Source: Lachnospiraceae bacterium
GTDB lineage: Bacteria > Bacillota > Clostridia > Lachnospirales > Lachnospiraceae
Assembly: GCA_910576335.1 (NCBI GenBank)
Contig: CAJTIU010000002.1
Span: 62,001 to 126,000, forward strand
DNA length: 64,000 nt
Direction of reading: 5' to 3'
Shown here: positions 36,360 to 45,645 of the stretch, one piece after another
Layout of the letters: every line of letters starts with the position of its first letter
Numbering within the stretch: the first letter of the stretch is position 1
Position numbers and translations under genes: made by a program
Notes under the pieces: model-generated
Database searches by the model: none
The model's input: the letters and a program-made list of their open reading frames with translations, nothing else
Told to the model about the DNA's origin: nothing

Positions 36360-37704
36360 TATTTTTACAGGTCTTTTCGGGCTTGCTTCGGATGTCTGTG
36401 TCGGCATAGTAATTTTAAAGAATATGCCCCGCGGCAGCAGGAGGAAGTATGCATTTTGTAAAGTGTTTTTGCCGTTGGTCTATGTTGTAACGTTAGCATT
36501 TCTCATGGCATTCCTTTATAAAGGCCATCTTCTCAGGCTTACTGCCGTCAATATAGCGGCATCTTATATGGTGCTTTTAGGGAATGCGGCCTGTATCAGT
36601 ATGCTCTTTGGGGAAGCTTTCCAGACATGCTAGGGGATTGTTATATTCAGCGGAATCGCAAAAGAGTTTTCGGGTGCCGTATGCTTTTCACTTCTTTCAG
36701 ACAGACCTTTGGATTTAAGTATTCCAAATGAACGTATGCTGTATTTATTTGGAAATACGCTGATGTCTCCTGCTTTATTTCTCCTGTTTTTATTTTTTCT
36801 ATATAAGATGAAAATCGGAAAGGTGTACTGTCAATGGATGGAACACAAGAGCTCCTGGGGCTTTGGCCTGATCTGCTTAAGTACTTATCCGCTTCTATAT
36901 ATCGGAGGGGCTGAGTTTCTTATGGGCTGGGGAATGAGCCGCAATGGCAGCTTAATCTTTGTGTTTCTCATAATGTTCGTTATGCTGGCTCTTTTTAATT
37001 ATATGGGTCTTGAAGAACAGCAGCGAAAGGAGTTCGATGCACAGCAGCTGATTCTTAAACAGCAGAATGCTTATATCCATACTCTGGAAGGAATGCAGGA
37101 GGAGATGAGGCGTTTCCGGCATGATTACAAAAATATGATGTCAGGGATGTATCTGAAAGCAAAGGAAGGAGATCTTACAGAAGCGTTGGAGTTTATCCGG
37201 GAAATGACAGAAGACTTTGACAGCCAGATTGGCGGACAGCTCCGGCAGATGTCACAGCTTGGCAATGTCTATATGTCCGAGATAAAAGGACTTCTCCTTA
37301 CAAAGCTTTCGGAAATGCAAAAGGACCAGACAGCCTGTGAACTGGAGGTCATGCATCCGTTTTACGGGGCAGAATTTAAGACGACCGATCTGTGCAGATG
37401 TTTAGGCATCCTGATTGATAACGCGATGGATGAGGTGCGGGGAAGAGAGGATGCACGGGTATATATTATGATCAGCAGCCAGGAGGACTGTACGACATTC
37501 CGGGTGAAGAATCTGCTGTATCATAAGGTGGATGTGCCTGAGATCTGGAAGCAGGGCTATTCCACGAGGGGAACGGACCGCGGAACCGGGCTTGCAAGCT
37601 ACAAGAAGACCGTGGATCTTTATGAAAATGTTCTCCCGGTTACAGCGGTGAAGGATGGATACTTCATTCAGGAGCTTAAGATCAGAAAACGGAATGCAGA
37701 GTAA
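36331..37704 (+). pseudogene. GHKL sensor histidine kinase (AgrC-like) interrupted by an in-frame amber codon
   Basis: Start ATG 36331 follows GGGAGAAG. The frame encodes an N-terminal multi-helix membrane sensor (FGYDIFTGLFGLASDVCVGIV, FLPLVYVVTLAFLMAFLY) and stops at TAG 36631-36633, yet continues in the same frame without another stop to 37704. The second part holds more helices, the His box FRHDYKNMMSGM (His264 of the joined frame) and GHKL ATPase motifs LIDNAMDE and GTGLASYKKTVDLY. Joined length is 457 residues, normal for AgrC-like kinases. A single base change from CAG or TGG would explain it. The downstream ATG at 36735 could still make a kinase with fewer helices. It pairs with the LytTR regulator 13 bases later. 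Confidence 0.82.
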
Positions 37705-37717
37705 GGGGGAATAACAT

Positions 37718-38452
37718 ATGCTTCCAGTGTACATTTGTGAAGATGAGGAGGAAATCCGCAGGATTCAGATGGAATATCTGGAAAAGCAGATTCTGATTGA
37801 AGGATATGATATGAAGATTGCCGTATGCAGCGGATGCCCGGAGAAGATCCTTGATGCAGTGAAGGATGCTTCCGGAAGGGGGATTTATTTTCTGGATGTG
37901 GAGCTTAAAGGAGAATCTATGGACGGGTTTTCACTCGGACAGCAAATCAGGAAATATGACCCCAGAGGGTTTATTATCTATGTGACTGCATATAAAAATC
38001 TGGCCTTCGAGACCTTCCGGTATCATCTGGAGGCCCTGGATTATATTGTGAAGGAAAGTATGGAGACAATGAAAGAGGGGCTCAGACACAGCCTTTCTGT
38101 AATTACGGAGCGGATGCAGGCGGAACAGGGGGAACACAGGGAATTCTTTTCTGTGAAGGTGATGGATGTGGTAAAGCATGTCCCGGTAGATGAGATCATG
38201 TTTTTCGAGGCCGCCCCAGGCACCCACAGGATTGCGCTCCATGGAACAAATGACTGGTTTGATTTTATCGGGAGCCTAAGAGAACTGGAGGGACAGCTTG
38301 GAAGCAGGTTTCTCAGAACCCACAGGGCATATCTGGTGAATGTGGAACAGATTGCAGAACTGGACCTTAAGGGACGCGAGATAAGAATGAAAAATGGAGA
38401 GAGATGTCTGTTTTCAAAGAATATGAAGGGACAGCTTCTGGAGAGAATCTGA
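37718..38452 (+). CDS. LytTR family response regulator (AgrA-like)
   Basis: 244 residues. Receiver domain (1-125) with acidic pocket CEDEEE and phosphoacceptor Asp60 in YFLDVELKG, then a LytTR DNA-binding domain (about 140-244): FFSVKVMDVVKHVPVDEIMFFE and FLRTHRAYLVNVEQI. Such regulators bind repeats upstream of bacteriocin, exporter or virulence genes. Its kinase partner upstream is interrupted by a stop codon. The ABC exporter genes 200 bases downstream are the obvious candidate target. A terminator ends the unit. Confidence 0.9.
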   Translation: MLPVYICEDEEEIRRIQMEYLEKQILIEGYDMKIAVCSGCPEKILDAVKDASGRGIYFLDVELKGESMDGFSLGQQIRKYDPRGFIIYVTAYKNLAFETFRYHLEALDYIVKESMETMKEGLRHSLSVITERMQAEQGEHREFFSVKVMDVVKHVPVDEIMFFEAAPGTHRIALHGTNDWFDFIGSLRELEGQLGSRFLRTHRAYLVNVEQIAELDLKGREIRMKNGERCLFSKNMKGQLLERI

Positions 38453-38516
38453 GATGAGACGCCGCTTGTATTTCGACAGGGATTACAGGTTAGAAGTACA
38501 ATAGCAGATAGGGAAA

Positions 38517-38562
38517 GGATACCCCGCTGCCTGACTGGTTCAGGCAGCGGGGTATCCTTTTC
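38517..38562 (+). terminator. Strong intrinsic terminator after LytTR regulator
   Basis: GGATACCCCGCTGCCTGA and TCAGGCAGCGGGGTATCC form a perfect 18-bp stem with a 5-base loop, followed by TTTTC. Confidence 0.95.
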
Positions 38563-38655
38563 AGGCATATTTTTGTGTATAGATGAAGGGATGTGTTAGG
38601 ATTTCAGTAATGTGCTAATGCTAATGCACAAGAAAAATAGAAAGAGGGTTATTGT

Positions 38656-39513
38656 ATGGAACAGAATGTATTACTTTCTCTGTCGCACATCTCCAAACGA
38701 TTTAAGACAGAACTTGCACTAAGGGACATCAGTATGACACTTTCCAAGGGCGAAATACTGGGCTTCTTAGGGCCGTCGGGCTCTGGAAAGACGACGACAA
38801 TCAAGATTATTACGGGACAGCTCAGGCAGACCACAGGTGAGGCAAAGCTTCTGGGAACGGATTCGGCAAATATTGACGCTTCCATCTATGAAAAAATAGG
38901 GGTGGTTTCAGACAACAGCGGAATTTATGAAAAAATGACGGTATGGCAGAATCTTTATCTGTTTGCCAGGATATGGAAGGTGCCACGCGGGAGAGTGGAG
39001 CAGGTAATCAGCCAGGTGGGTCTTGCAGAGCATATAAAAAAACCGGCGGGGAAGCTTTCAAAAGGGCAGACCCAGAGGCTTGTTCTTGCAAGGGCAGTTC
39101 TTCATAAGCCGAGAGTTCTGTTTCTGGATGAGCCTACCAGCGGGCTTGATCCGTCTACAGCCGTAGCGATCCACAGGATGCTTCTGGATCTTAAGGAAGA
39201 AGGAATGGCGATTTTTCTTACAACTCACAACATGGAAGAGGCTGCAAAGCTTTGCGACAAAGTTGCGCTTCTGCATGAGGGGGAGATTGTGGAATTTGGC
39301 CCGCCCCAGGAAATCTGCCTGAAATATAACCAGATTAAAAAATATCATGTACTGCTTAACAGCAATAAGGATCTTGTGCTTGAGCAGAACTCGGAAAATA
39401 TCGGCAGGATTGCCAGATGGATGGAGAAGGATCAGATTGCATGCATCCATTCTTGTGAGCCGACGCTTGAAACGGTATTTCTTGAGGTGACGGGAAAGGA
39501 CTTAAATATTTAA
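38656..39513 (+). CDS. ABC transporter ATP-binding protein (BcrA/DrrA type)
   Basis: 285 residues. Walker A GPSGSGKT at 39-46, signature LSKGQTQRL, Walker B VLFLDEPTSGLDP and H-loop TTHNME are all present; the C-terminal 70 residues resemble exporter subunits of the CcmA/BcrA class. It powers the permease encoded 24 bases downstream, probably exporting a peptide, drug or lipid. The leader (38600-38640) has repeated GTGCTAATGCTAATGC sequence that could be read by the LytTR regulator upstream; this is inference. Confidence 0.9.
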   Translation: MEQNVLLSLSHISKRFKTELALRDISMTLSKGEILGFLGPSGSGKTTTIKIITGQLRQTTGEAKLLGTDSANIDASIYEKIGVVSDNSGIYEKMTVWQNLYLFARIWKVPRGRVEQVISQVGLAEHIKKPAGKLSKGQTQRLVLARAVLHKPRVLFLDEPTSGLDPSTAVAIHRMLLDLKEEGMAIFLTTHNMEEAAKLCDKVALLHEGEIVEFGPPQEICLKYNQIKKYHVLLNSNKDLVLEQNSENIGRIARWMEKDQIACIHSCEPTLETVFLEVTGKDLNI

Positions 39514-39537
39514 TAACTCAGAAGGGAGCTTTTTGTT

Positions 39538-40278
39538 ATGAAAAATATGCACAAATTAGCAGCAGTAGCCCAGATTAAATGGCTCTGCATCAGCAGGAAT
39601 ACAATGATTATGATGGGACCGGTTATGGTGATTGCCATGGTGGAGGGATGTAAGATTCTTTATGGGAGTAAGTCAGGCGGCGGGCTTGCGCCTTACCTTA
39701 CCGGGTTCCTTCTGAATCTGGGGCTCTCCATGAATATCTGCTGCGAAGGCTTTGTTATGGTAGGAACCACCATTGCAGAGGAGAAGGAAAAGCATACACT
39801 GCGGGTTCTCATGACATCCTCTGTTACCGGGGTGCAGTACTTTATTGGGACTATTATATTTCCATTTCTCATGCTGATGGCGGTAAATTATATTGTACTT
39901 CTTATCATCGGGATTCCTTTTGAAATGATACCTGCACTTCCCTTTTTCCTTGTGAGTGTTACAGCTTCTCTTACAAGCTGCGTGCTTGGGATGATTGTAG
40001 GAATCTGTGCGAAGGATCAGATGAATGCAAGTCTGATTGTCACTCCTTTTATGATGATTTTTATGCTGGTTCCTGTGTTTGGAAATCTGTCAGAGGGGCT
40101 TCATAAGATTTCGGGATTTCTTTTTACCGGAGTTATGACAGGGATGACGGAGTGCCTTGCGAACGGGGAAAAATATGTGATGACGTCCGTGGATGCAGCA
40201 GTGCTTTTTGGTGAGCTGATCATCAGTATTCTTGTATTTCTTGTACTTTATAAAAGGAATGGCTATGAGAAGGATTAA
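39538..40278 (+). CDS. ABC transporter permease (ABC-2 type)
   Basis: 246 residues with six hydrophobic segments. After helix 2 comes TTIAEEKEKHTLRVLMTSSV, the EKExGT-like motif of ABC-2 exporters. Start follows GAAGGGAGC. With the upstream ATPase it forms an efflux pair that may give immunity to, or export of, a peptide. No peptide gene or modification enzyme is seen nearby. Confidence 0.86.
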   Translation: MKNMHKLAAVAQIKWLCISRNTMIMMGPVMVIAMVEGCKILYGSKSGGGLAPYLTGFLLNLGLSMNICCEGFVMVGTTIAEEKEKHTLRVLMTSSVTGVQYFIGTIIFPFLMLMAVNYIVLLIIGIPFEMIPALPFFLVSVTASLTSCVLGMIVGICAKDQMNASLIVTPFMMIFMLVPVFGNLSEGLHKISGFLFTGVMTGMTECLANGEKYVMTSVDAAVLFGELIISILVFLVLYKRNGYEKD

Positions 40279-40359
40279 GTGAAAAATAATAGACTACGGA
40301 TCATGGGATAAAAGCTATCATTTTTCCTTTGTCTTTCTTTAAATACTTATCAAGTATTT

Positions 40360-40384
40360 AAGAAATGCCGATATTATTATGTTA
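40360..40384 (+). promoter_or_regulatory. Possible SigD (sigma-28) type promoter before the chemoreceptor
   Basis: GCCGATAT at 40377-40384 is one base from the SigD -10 GCCGATAA. The -35 about 15 bases earlier (TATC) is a poor match to TAAA, so support is partial. SigD usually drives motility and chemoreceptor genes. Confidence 0.35.
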
Positions 40385-40449
40385 GGGTTAAAAGGTATTT
40401 TGACCCTGACATTATAAATATCGTATTTGAATAAAAGGAGATCAGGGAT

Positions 40450-42144
40450 ATGATAAACTTCATACGGAATTTAAGAATCAGATTAAAACTCTACATTCTT
40501 ATAGGTGTTGCGCTGGCTGGCATGCTCATGATCGGGGGAATGTCATTTCTTTTAATGGGAAGGTTAAATGAAAAGACAGACGATATATCAACAAGCTGGC
40601 TTCCCAGTGTAGATACTGGCAGAGACATGTCCGCTACGCTGTCCAATGTCCGCCTCAATGAGCTTGGATATCTCACAGCTGTTTCTGACGAGGTTGCCAA
40701 GTCCAGTCTTCAGTATATTGAGAAAGAGAAAAGTGAGATGGACAGGCTTCTGACGAAATATGAGAGCCTGATTGATGCGGAGGAAAAGGGTTTTTATGAT
40801 GATGCCATGGAGATCTGGGCAAAGTACCGGCAGGCAGATGAGAAGCTGGTTTCCCTGGCAAAGCAGGGAAAGGCAGAGGAAGCCCGCGGGATTCTGGAGG
40901 GTGAGTGTGTAGAACTCTATAACTCCTTAAATCGTGCATTTGATGAGATCATTACATATAACACGGAGGGCAGCACCAGGGAGACTGCTGAAAGCGCTTC
41001 TCTTTACCAGAAGGCAACGATTATTCTGGGAGCAATTATTCTTGGAATTATTCTGATCGGCGTTTTTTTCTCTTTCGTGATCATACGTCTGATTAAGATG
41101 CCTATATCCGAGATTGAGAATGCAGCCATAAAGATGGCAGAGGGAGATCTGGATATTGAGATTTCCTATACCTCAAAGGATGAGCTGGGCGTTCTTTCCG
41201 ACCAGATGCGCAGGCTGGTCAGAAAGCTTCAGGTTATTATTGATGATGAAAATAAATTCCTTGCCAGAATGGCTTCCGGGGATTTTACGGTAGATTCTGT
41301 CTGCGAGGATGAGTATACAGGAGGTTTCCAGCCTTTGCTGATTTCGTTCCGTACCATTGCGGGAAAGCTTAATGAAACGCTGCTTCAGATCAGTAACAGT
41401 TCCGCACAGGTTGCAAACAGCTCCGATCATGTATCAAGCGGCGCACAGGCTCTTTCCCAGGGCGCCACCGAACAGGCCAGCTCAGTGGAGGAGCTTGCTG
41501 CCACAATTAACGAGATTTCTGAAAAGATTAAGCAGAATGCAGAGAATGCACAGCAGGCAAACACGATGGCAGGCACAGTCAGCGCTGAGATGAATACAAG
41601 TAATGAAAAGATGCAGCAAATGATACAGGCCATGAACGAGATCAGCAGCAGTTCCAATGAGATAGGGAAGATCATCAAAACGATTGAGGACATTGCATTC
41701 CAGACGAATATTCTGGCTCTTAATGCGGCTGTGGAGGCTGCGCGGGCGGGAGAGGCTGGAAAAGGCTTCGCGGTCGTGGCCGATGAAGTCCGCAACCTGG
41801 CAAGTAAAAGCGCAGAGGCGTCCAAGAGCACTTCTGCCCTGATAGAGAATTCTCTGAAAGCAGTAGAGGGCGGAACCCGGATTGCGGATGAGACCGCACA
41901 GTCCCTGCTCCAGGCTGTAGACGGAGTCAGCGAGATGACTGGTATTATCAGTCAGATTTCAGAGGCTAGCAGTAATCAGGCGTCCGCGGCTTCCCAGATT
42001 ACGATGGGGATTGACCAGATCTCCAGCGTTGTCCAGACCAATTCGGCGACGGCACAGGAAAGCGCGGCTGCAAGTGAGGAATTGTCCAGCCAGTCACAGC
42101 TTATGAAGAATCTGGTAGGAAAATTCAGGCTGAAACATTTATAA
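40450..42144 (+). CDS. Methyl-accepting chemotaxis protein
   Basis: 564 residues. TM1 at about 11-33, a four-helix-bundle sensor (4HB_MCP) at 35-185, TM2 at about 190-213, HAMP to about 268, then the cytoplasmic signalling hairpin. The tip contains [20 protein letters not shown] and [15 protein letters not shown], the CheA/CheW contact region. Ribosome site AAAAGGAGATCAGGG. No other chemotaxis gene is nearby, so it is an orphan receptor; its ligand is unknown. Presence suggests the strain has or had motility. Confidence 0.93.
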   Translation: MINFIRNLRIRLKLYILIGVALAGMLMIGGMSFLLMGRLNEKTDDISTSWLPSVDTGRDMSATLSNVRLNELGYLTAVSDEVAKSSLQYIEKEKSEMDRLLTKYESLIDAEEKGFYDDAMEIWAKYRQADEKLVSLAKQGKAEEARGILEGECVELYNSLNRAFDEIITYNTEGSTRETAESASLYQKATIILGAIILGIILIGVFFSFVIIRLIKMPISEIENAAIKMAEGDLDIEISYTSKDELGVLSDQMRRLVRKLQVIIDDENKFLARMASGDFTVDSVCEDEYTGGFQPLLISFRTIAGKLNETLLQISNSSAQVANSSDHVSSGAQALSQGATEQASSVEELAATINEISEKIKQNAENAQQANTMAGTVSAEMNTSNEKMQQMIQAMNEISSSSNEIGKIIKTIEDIAFQTNILALNAAVEAARAGEAGKGFAVVADEVRNLASKSAEASKSTSALIENSLKAVEGGTRIADETAQSLLQAVDGVSEMTGIISQISEASSNQASAASQITMGIDQISSVVQTNSATAQESAAASEELSSQSQLMKNLVGKFRLKHL

Positions 42145-42147
42145 ACA

Positions 42148-42181
42148 TGACATACAGATGTCACGTTCTTCCTGCTATAAT
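42148..42181 (+). promoter_or_regulatory. Extended -10 promoter with operator-like palindrome
   Basis: TGCTATAAT at 42173-42181 is a consensus extended -10. Immediately upstream TGACAT (42148-42153) and ATGTCA (42158-42163) make a perfect dyad overlapping the -35 region. It fits autoregulation by the WYL regulator two genes downstream. Confidence 0.5.
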
Positions 42182-42219
42182 GAGGCCAACATGTTGCAAA
42201 AGAAAGGATGGTCTTATTT

Positions 42220-42690
42220 ATGAATTATGAAATTGTAACGCTGGAAGAGAAAATTGCCGTGGGGCTGTCAGCCCGGACAAACAATCTGTCTCCGGATATG
42301 GGAAATGTGATTGGCGGATTGTGGAACCAATTCTATAACGAAGGCGTATATGCCTCCATTCCTGATAAGGCAAATGAAAAGGCTCTGGGGATTTATACAG
42401 ATTATGCCGGGGATGAGAGGGCGGATTATACGGTGGTTGTCGCCTGTGAGACAGGCAGTGTACCGAAAGAAGAGAGATATCATGTCTGCCGGATTCCTGC
42501 AGGCCGTTATGCAAAATTTGTCATTCACGGCGATATGGTACAGGCAGTTGCAGCTGCATGGCAGGAGATCTGGAGAATGGATCTTCCCCGGAGCTTTCGG
42601 TATGATTTTGAGGAATACCAGGATGACGGGATGGAGCATGCAGAAATTCACATTTACGTGGGATTAAAGGAGGAACGGGATGGCATTTGA
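42220..42690 (+). CDS. GyrI-like / AraC effector-binding domain protein
   Basis: 156 residues from ATG 42220; an in-frame ATG four codons earlier abuts AAAGG and is less likely. The whole protein is one SHV (GyrI-like) domain: VTLEEKIAVGLSARTNN, YTVVVACETG and CRIPAGRYAKFVIHGD. These domains bind small hydrophobic or cationic compounds in multidrug regulators. It overlaps a second, truncated GyrI-like gene and precedes a WYL regulator, so the operon may sense or sequester a xenobiotic. Confidence 0.82.
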   Translation: MNYEIVTLEEKIAVGLSARTNNLSPDMGNVIGGLWNQFYNEGVYASIPDKANEKALGIYTDYAGDERADYTVVVACETGSVPKEERYHVCRIPAGRYAKFVIHGDMVQAVAAAWQEIWRMDLPRSFRYDFEEYQDDGMEHAEIHIYVGLKEERDGI

Positions 42691-42934
42691 TTACAAAAAG
42701 GAATACAGGGAATTTTATATGCCAGGGAACACACCGGAACTAATCAGAGTCCCGCCTATGAATTTTATTGCTGTCCGCGGGAAAGGAAACCCGAATGAGG
42801 AGGGCGGTGCGTACAAGCAGTCTATCGGACTGCTTTATGGAATCGCTTTTACGATTAAGAAGACCAGTATGCACCCCGCCTTGGCTGTGGAAAATGCCAG
42901 ACTGCAGTGCCCTGTGAAAGTAAAATTCCATTAG
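42680..42934 (+). pseudogene. Truncated GyrI-like small-molecule-binding protein
   Basis: 84 residues. The first 60 (FDYKKEYREFYMPGNTPELI, then GGAYKQSIGLLYGIAFTIK) match the N-terminus of a GyrI-like family that is normally about 200 residues long. After TIKK the sequence turns into an unrelated tail and stops. The remaining ligand-binding part is absent downstream, so an internal deletion is likely. It still has a good AAAGGAGG site and overlaps the previous gene by 11 bases, so a short peptide may be made. Confidence 0.65.
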
Positions 42935-42947
42935 GAGGATATGGAAA

Positions 42948-43850
42948 ATGAAGCTTGACCGGATGATTGGTATTCTATCAGTTCTTCTGCAGCAGGAAAA
43001 GGTGACAGCGCCATTTCTTGCAGAAAAATTCGAGGTTTCCAGGCGTACCATTAACCGGGATATTGAGACATTATGTATGGCGGGGATTCCACTGGTGACA
43101 GAGCCGGGGCGCGGAGGCGGTATTTCGATTATGGACGGATATAAGATAGACCGGACCCTTCTGTCCACATCAGATATGCAGGCAATCCTTGCAGGGTTAA
43201 GGAGCCTGGACAGCATCAGCGGGACGAACCGCTACGCCCTGCTGATGGAGAAGCTGTCCGCAGGATCATCTGGCCTGCTTGCAGGAGATACGCATATATT
43301 AATTGATCTGTCTTCATGGTACAAGGACACCCTTTCTCCGAAAATTGAACTTCTGCACAGTGCAATCCTTTCGGAAAACAGGGTTTCCTTTACTTATTTT
43401 GCGCCGAAGGGGGAATCCAAGAGGATCATAGAGCCTTATGATCTGATTTTCCGGTGGTCAAGCTGGTATGTGTGGGGATGGTGCGAAAGCCGGAAGGATT
43501 TCCGGCTTTTTAAGCTGGGGCGGATGACAGAACTTAGACGGGAAGATACTTTTGAAAAACGTTCTGCCCCGGTTCCGGATTTGTCACAAGAGAGAATATT
43601 TCCTTATGCCCACTGCGTAAAGGCAATTATTCAGCCGGAATATAAGTGGCGGTTGGTGGAGGAATTCGGCCCTGAGAGCTTTACCGAGAGGCAGGACGGA
43701 ACTTTGCTGTTTTCTTTTGATTTTACTGACAGACAGAGCATTGTGGGATGGGTGGCTTCCTTCGGAGACGGAGCCGAGCTTCTGGAGCCGGAGGAAATCA
43801 GGAAAGATATACTGGCATTCGCGGAAGGAATCAGGAAAAATTATTTATAA
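42948..43850 (+). CDS. HTH (DeoR-type) plus WYL domain transcriptional regulator
   Basis: 300 residues. The N-terminal winged helix (1-60, APFLAEKFEVSRRTINRDIETL) is followed by a WYL domain at about 130-205 (VSFTYFAPKGESKRIIEPYDL, WYVWGWCESRKDFRLFKLGRM) and a WCX C-terminal extension. WYL proteins bind small ligands or nucleic acids. It comes 13 bases after the truncated GyrI-like gene and probably controls that operon, perhaps through the dyad at 42148-42163. Confidence 0.9.
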   Translation: MKLDRMIGILSVLLQQEKVTAPFLAEKFEVSRRTINRDIETLCMAGIPLVTEPGRGGGISIMDGYKIDRTLLSTSDMQAILAGLRSLDSISGTNRYALLMEKLSAGSSGLLAGDTHILIDLSSWYKDTLSPKIELLHSAILSENRVSFTYFAPKGESKRIIEPYDLIFRWSSWYVWGWCESRKDFRLFKLGRMTELRREDTFEKRSAPVPDLSQERIFPYAHCVKAIIQPEYKWRLVEEFGPESFTERQDGTLLFSFDFTDRQSIVGWVASFGDGAELLEPEEIRKDILAFAEGIRKNYL

Positions 43851-43939
43851 TAGCAGCTGCGAAATCCGGCTATACTTTTTCAACGGGATAGCGTATAATG
43901 AAGCCAGAAACAAATCGGGATTGCAGGGAGAAAGGGGAG

Positions 43940-45541
43940 ATGATTAAAGTGAGCAAAAGCTTTAATGTGACAGGATTATGTGTACCGTCAAAGCACTATA
44001 TGGTGAGTCTTGAAAGCCGGATTAAGCAGATACGGGAAATGATTGATGCCGGTGATTATTTTGTCATAAACCGTGCAAGGCAGTATGGGAAAACAACAAC
44101 TCTTGCCGCACTGGCAAAGGATCTGGCTGGCGGTTATTTTGTAATTAGCCTGGACTTTCAGGCACTTGGCAGCGCCTCCTTTCAGGATGAGAACACATTT
44201 TCCCTTGCGTTTCTACAGATTCTTTTAAGGGAAATGAAAAGAATAGGGATGACTGAAATATCAGGAATAGATGAAAGGACTGTGGAAATTAAGGAGACAC
44301 TTAGCAAGAGAAAGAAAAGTTTTGATCTGCTATCACTATTTGAATATCTGCTTGGTGTCTGCGAATATTCTCCCAAACCTGTTGTTCTTATGATTGATGA
44401 AATAGACAGTGCTTCTAATAATCAGGTATTCCTGGATTTTCTTGCACAGCTTCGCGGCTATTATCTGGAAAGGGATATAAAGGGGGTTCCTTCATTCCAG
44501 TCTGTAATACTTGCAGGTGTATATGACATCAGAAATCTGAAAAGGAAGATTCGCTCTGATGAGGAGCATAAGGTAAACAGTCCGTGGAATATTGCAGCTG
44601 ATTTTGATATTGCTATGGAGCTTGGAGAAGACGGTATTGAGAACATGCTGAAGGAATATGACGGGGAACGCCATATCTATATGAATACAGGAGAAATAGC
44701 AGGCCTTCTTTACCGTTATACCTCAGGCTATCCTTACCTGGTATCCAAATTGTGTAAATTGATGGATGAAAAAGTGTGCAGAGAGGGAGGTTCATGGTCA
44801 AAGGATAGTTTTCTTGAGGCTCTTCGCATGCTTCTTTCTGAAAATAATACATTGTTTGATTCTTTGATCGGGAAACTGGCAGATTATCCGGAACTAAATC
44901 ATATGCTTGAAGAGCTTTTGTTTCAGGGAAAAGAGATTACCTATACACCAACCAGCCAGCCAATCAGCCTTGCGCTTATGTTCGGATTTGTAAAAAATAA
45001 AAACGGAAAGGTTATACCTGCAAATCGTATTTTTGACACATTGTTATATAATCATTTCCTTTCAGCAGAGGAAGGGCATTCAGCGGATATTTACAAAGCA
45101 TCGCTTCAGGATAAAAATCAGTTTGTTGCGGGCGGTCATCTGAATATGAGAAGAGTACTGGAAAAATTTGTGGTGCATTTTCATGAGCTTTATGGAAATC
45201 GAAGAGAAAGCTTTGTGGAGGAAGAAGGGCGGAGATATTTCCTTCTTTATCTGCGTCCAATTATTAATGGTGTGGGCAATTATTATATTGAAGCACATAC
45301 GCGAAGTATGGGAAGGACAGATATTATTATAGATTACAGGGGAGAACAATTTGTTGTTGAGGTAAAAATCTGGCGGGGAAATGAATATAATTCCCGTGGA
45401 GAGAATCAGCTGGCAGGATATCTTAAAGACTACTGTTTAAATACGGGGTATATGCTTAGTTTCAATTTCAATCAAAAAAAACAGCCGGGAGTCCGTAAAA
45501 TAATTGCAGCTGGAAAGACTATTATTGAGGCGGTGGTGTAG
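43940..45541 (+). CDS. AAA-family ATPase with C-terminal PD-(D/E)XK nuclease-like domain
   Basis: 533 residues from ATG 43940 (upstream GGGAG at 9-base spacing). P-loop INRARQYGKTTTLAAL lies near 40-55; Walker B is VVLMIDEIDSAS. A middle helical region reads out GYPYLVSKLCKLMDEKV. The last 110 residues contain GRTDIIIDYRGEQFVVEVKIWRG, the D...ExK core of a PD-(D/E)XK nuclease, and YMLSFNFNQKK. This is the AAA-ATPase_like/DUF1703-type architecture common in gut anaerobes, of unknown role, suspected in mobile element or defence functions. It is a solitary gene here. Confidence 0.83.
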   Translation: MIKVSKSFNVTGLCVPSKHYMVSLESRIKQIREMIDAGDYFVINRARQYGKTTTLAALAKDLAGGYFVISLDFQALGSASFQDENTFSLAFLQILLREMKRIGMTEISGIDERTVEIKETLSKRKKSFDLLSLFEYLLGVCEYSPKPVVLMIDEIDSASNNQVFLDFLAQLRGYYLERDIKGVPSFQSVILAGVYDIRNLKRKIRSDEEHKVNSPWNIAADFDIAMELGEDGIENMLKEYDGERHIYMNTGEIAGLLYRYTSGYPYLVSKLCKLMDEKVCREGGSWSKDSFLEALRMLLSENNTLFDSLIGKLADYPELNHMLEELLFQGKEITYTPTSQPISLALMFGFVKNKNGKVIPANRIFDTLLYNHFLSAEEGHSADIYKASLQDKNQFVAGGHLNMRRVLEKFVVHFHELYGNRRESFVEEEGRRYFLLYLRPIINGVGNYYIEAHTRSMGRTDIIIDYRGEQFVVEVKIWRGNEYNSRGENQLAGYLKDYCLNTGYMLSFNFNQKKQPGVRKIIAAGKTIIEAVV

Positions 45542-45645
45542 AAGGTGAAAGAATGAGATGCTTTGCAGTGGCTGACACCAATCAAAAGCGACAGGAAAGC
45601 CTGTCAAATAATTGTGGAATATATACAAAAATCGAAAGGAAACCT

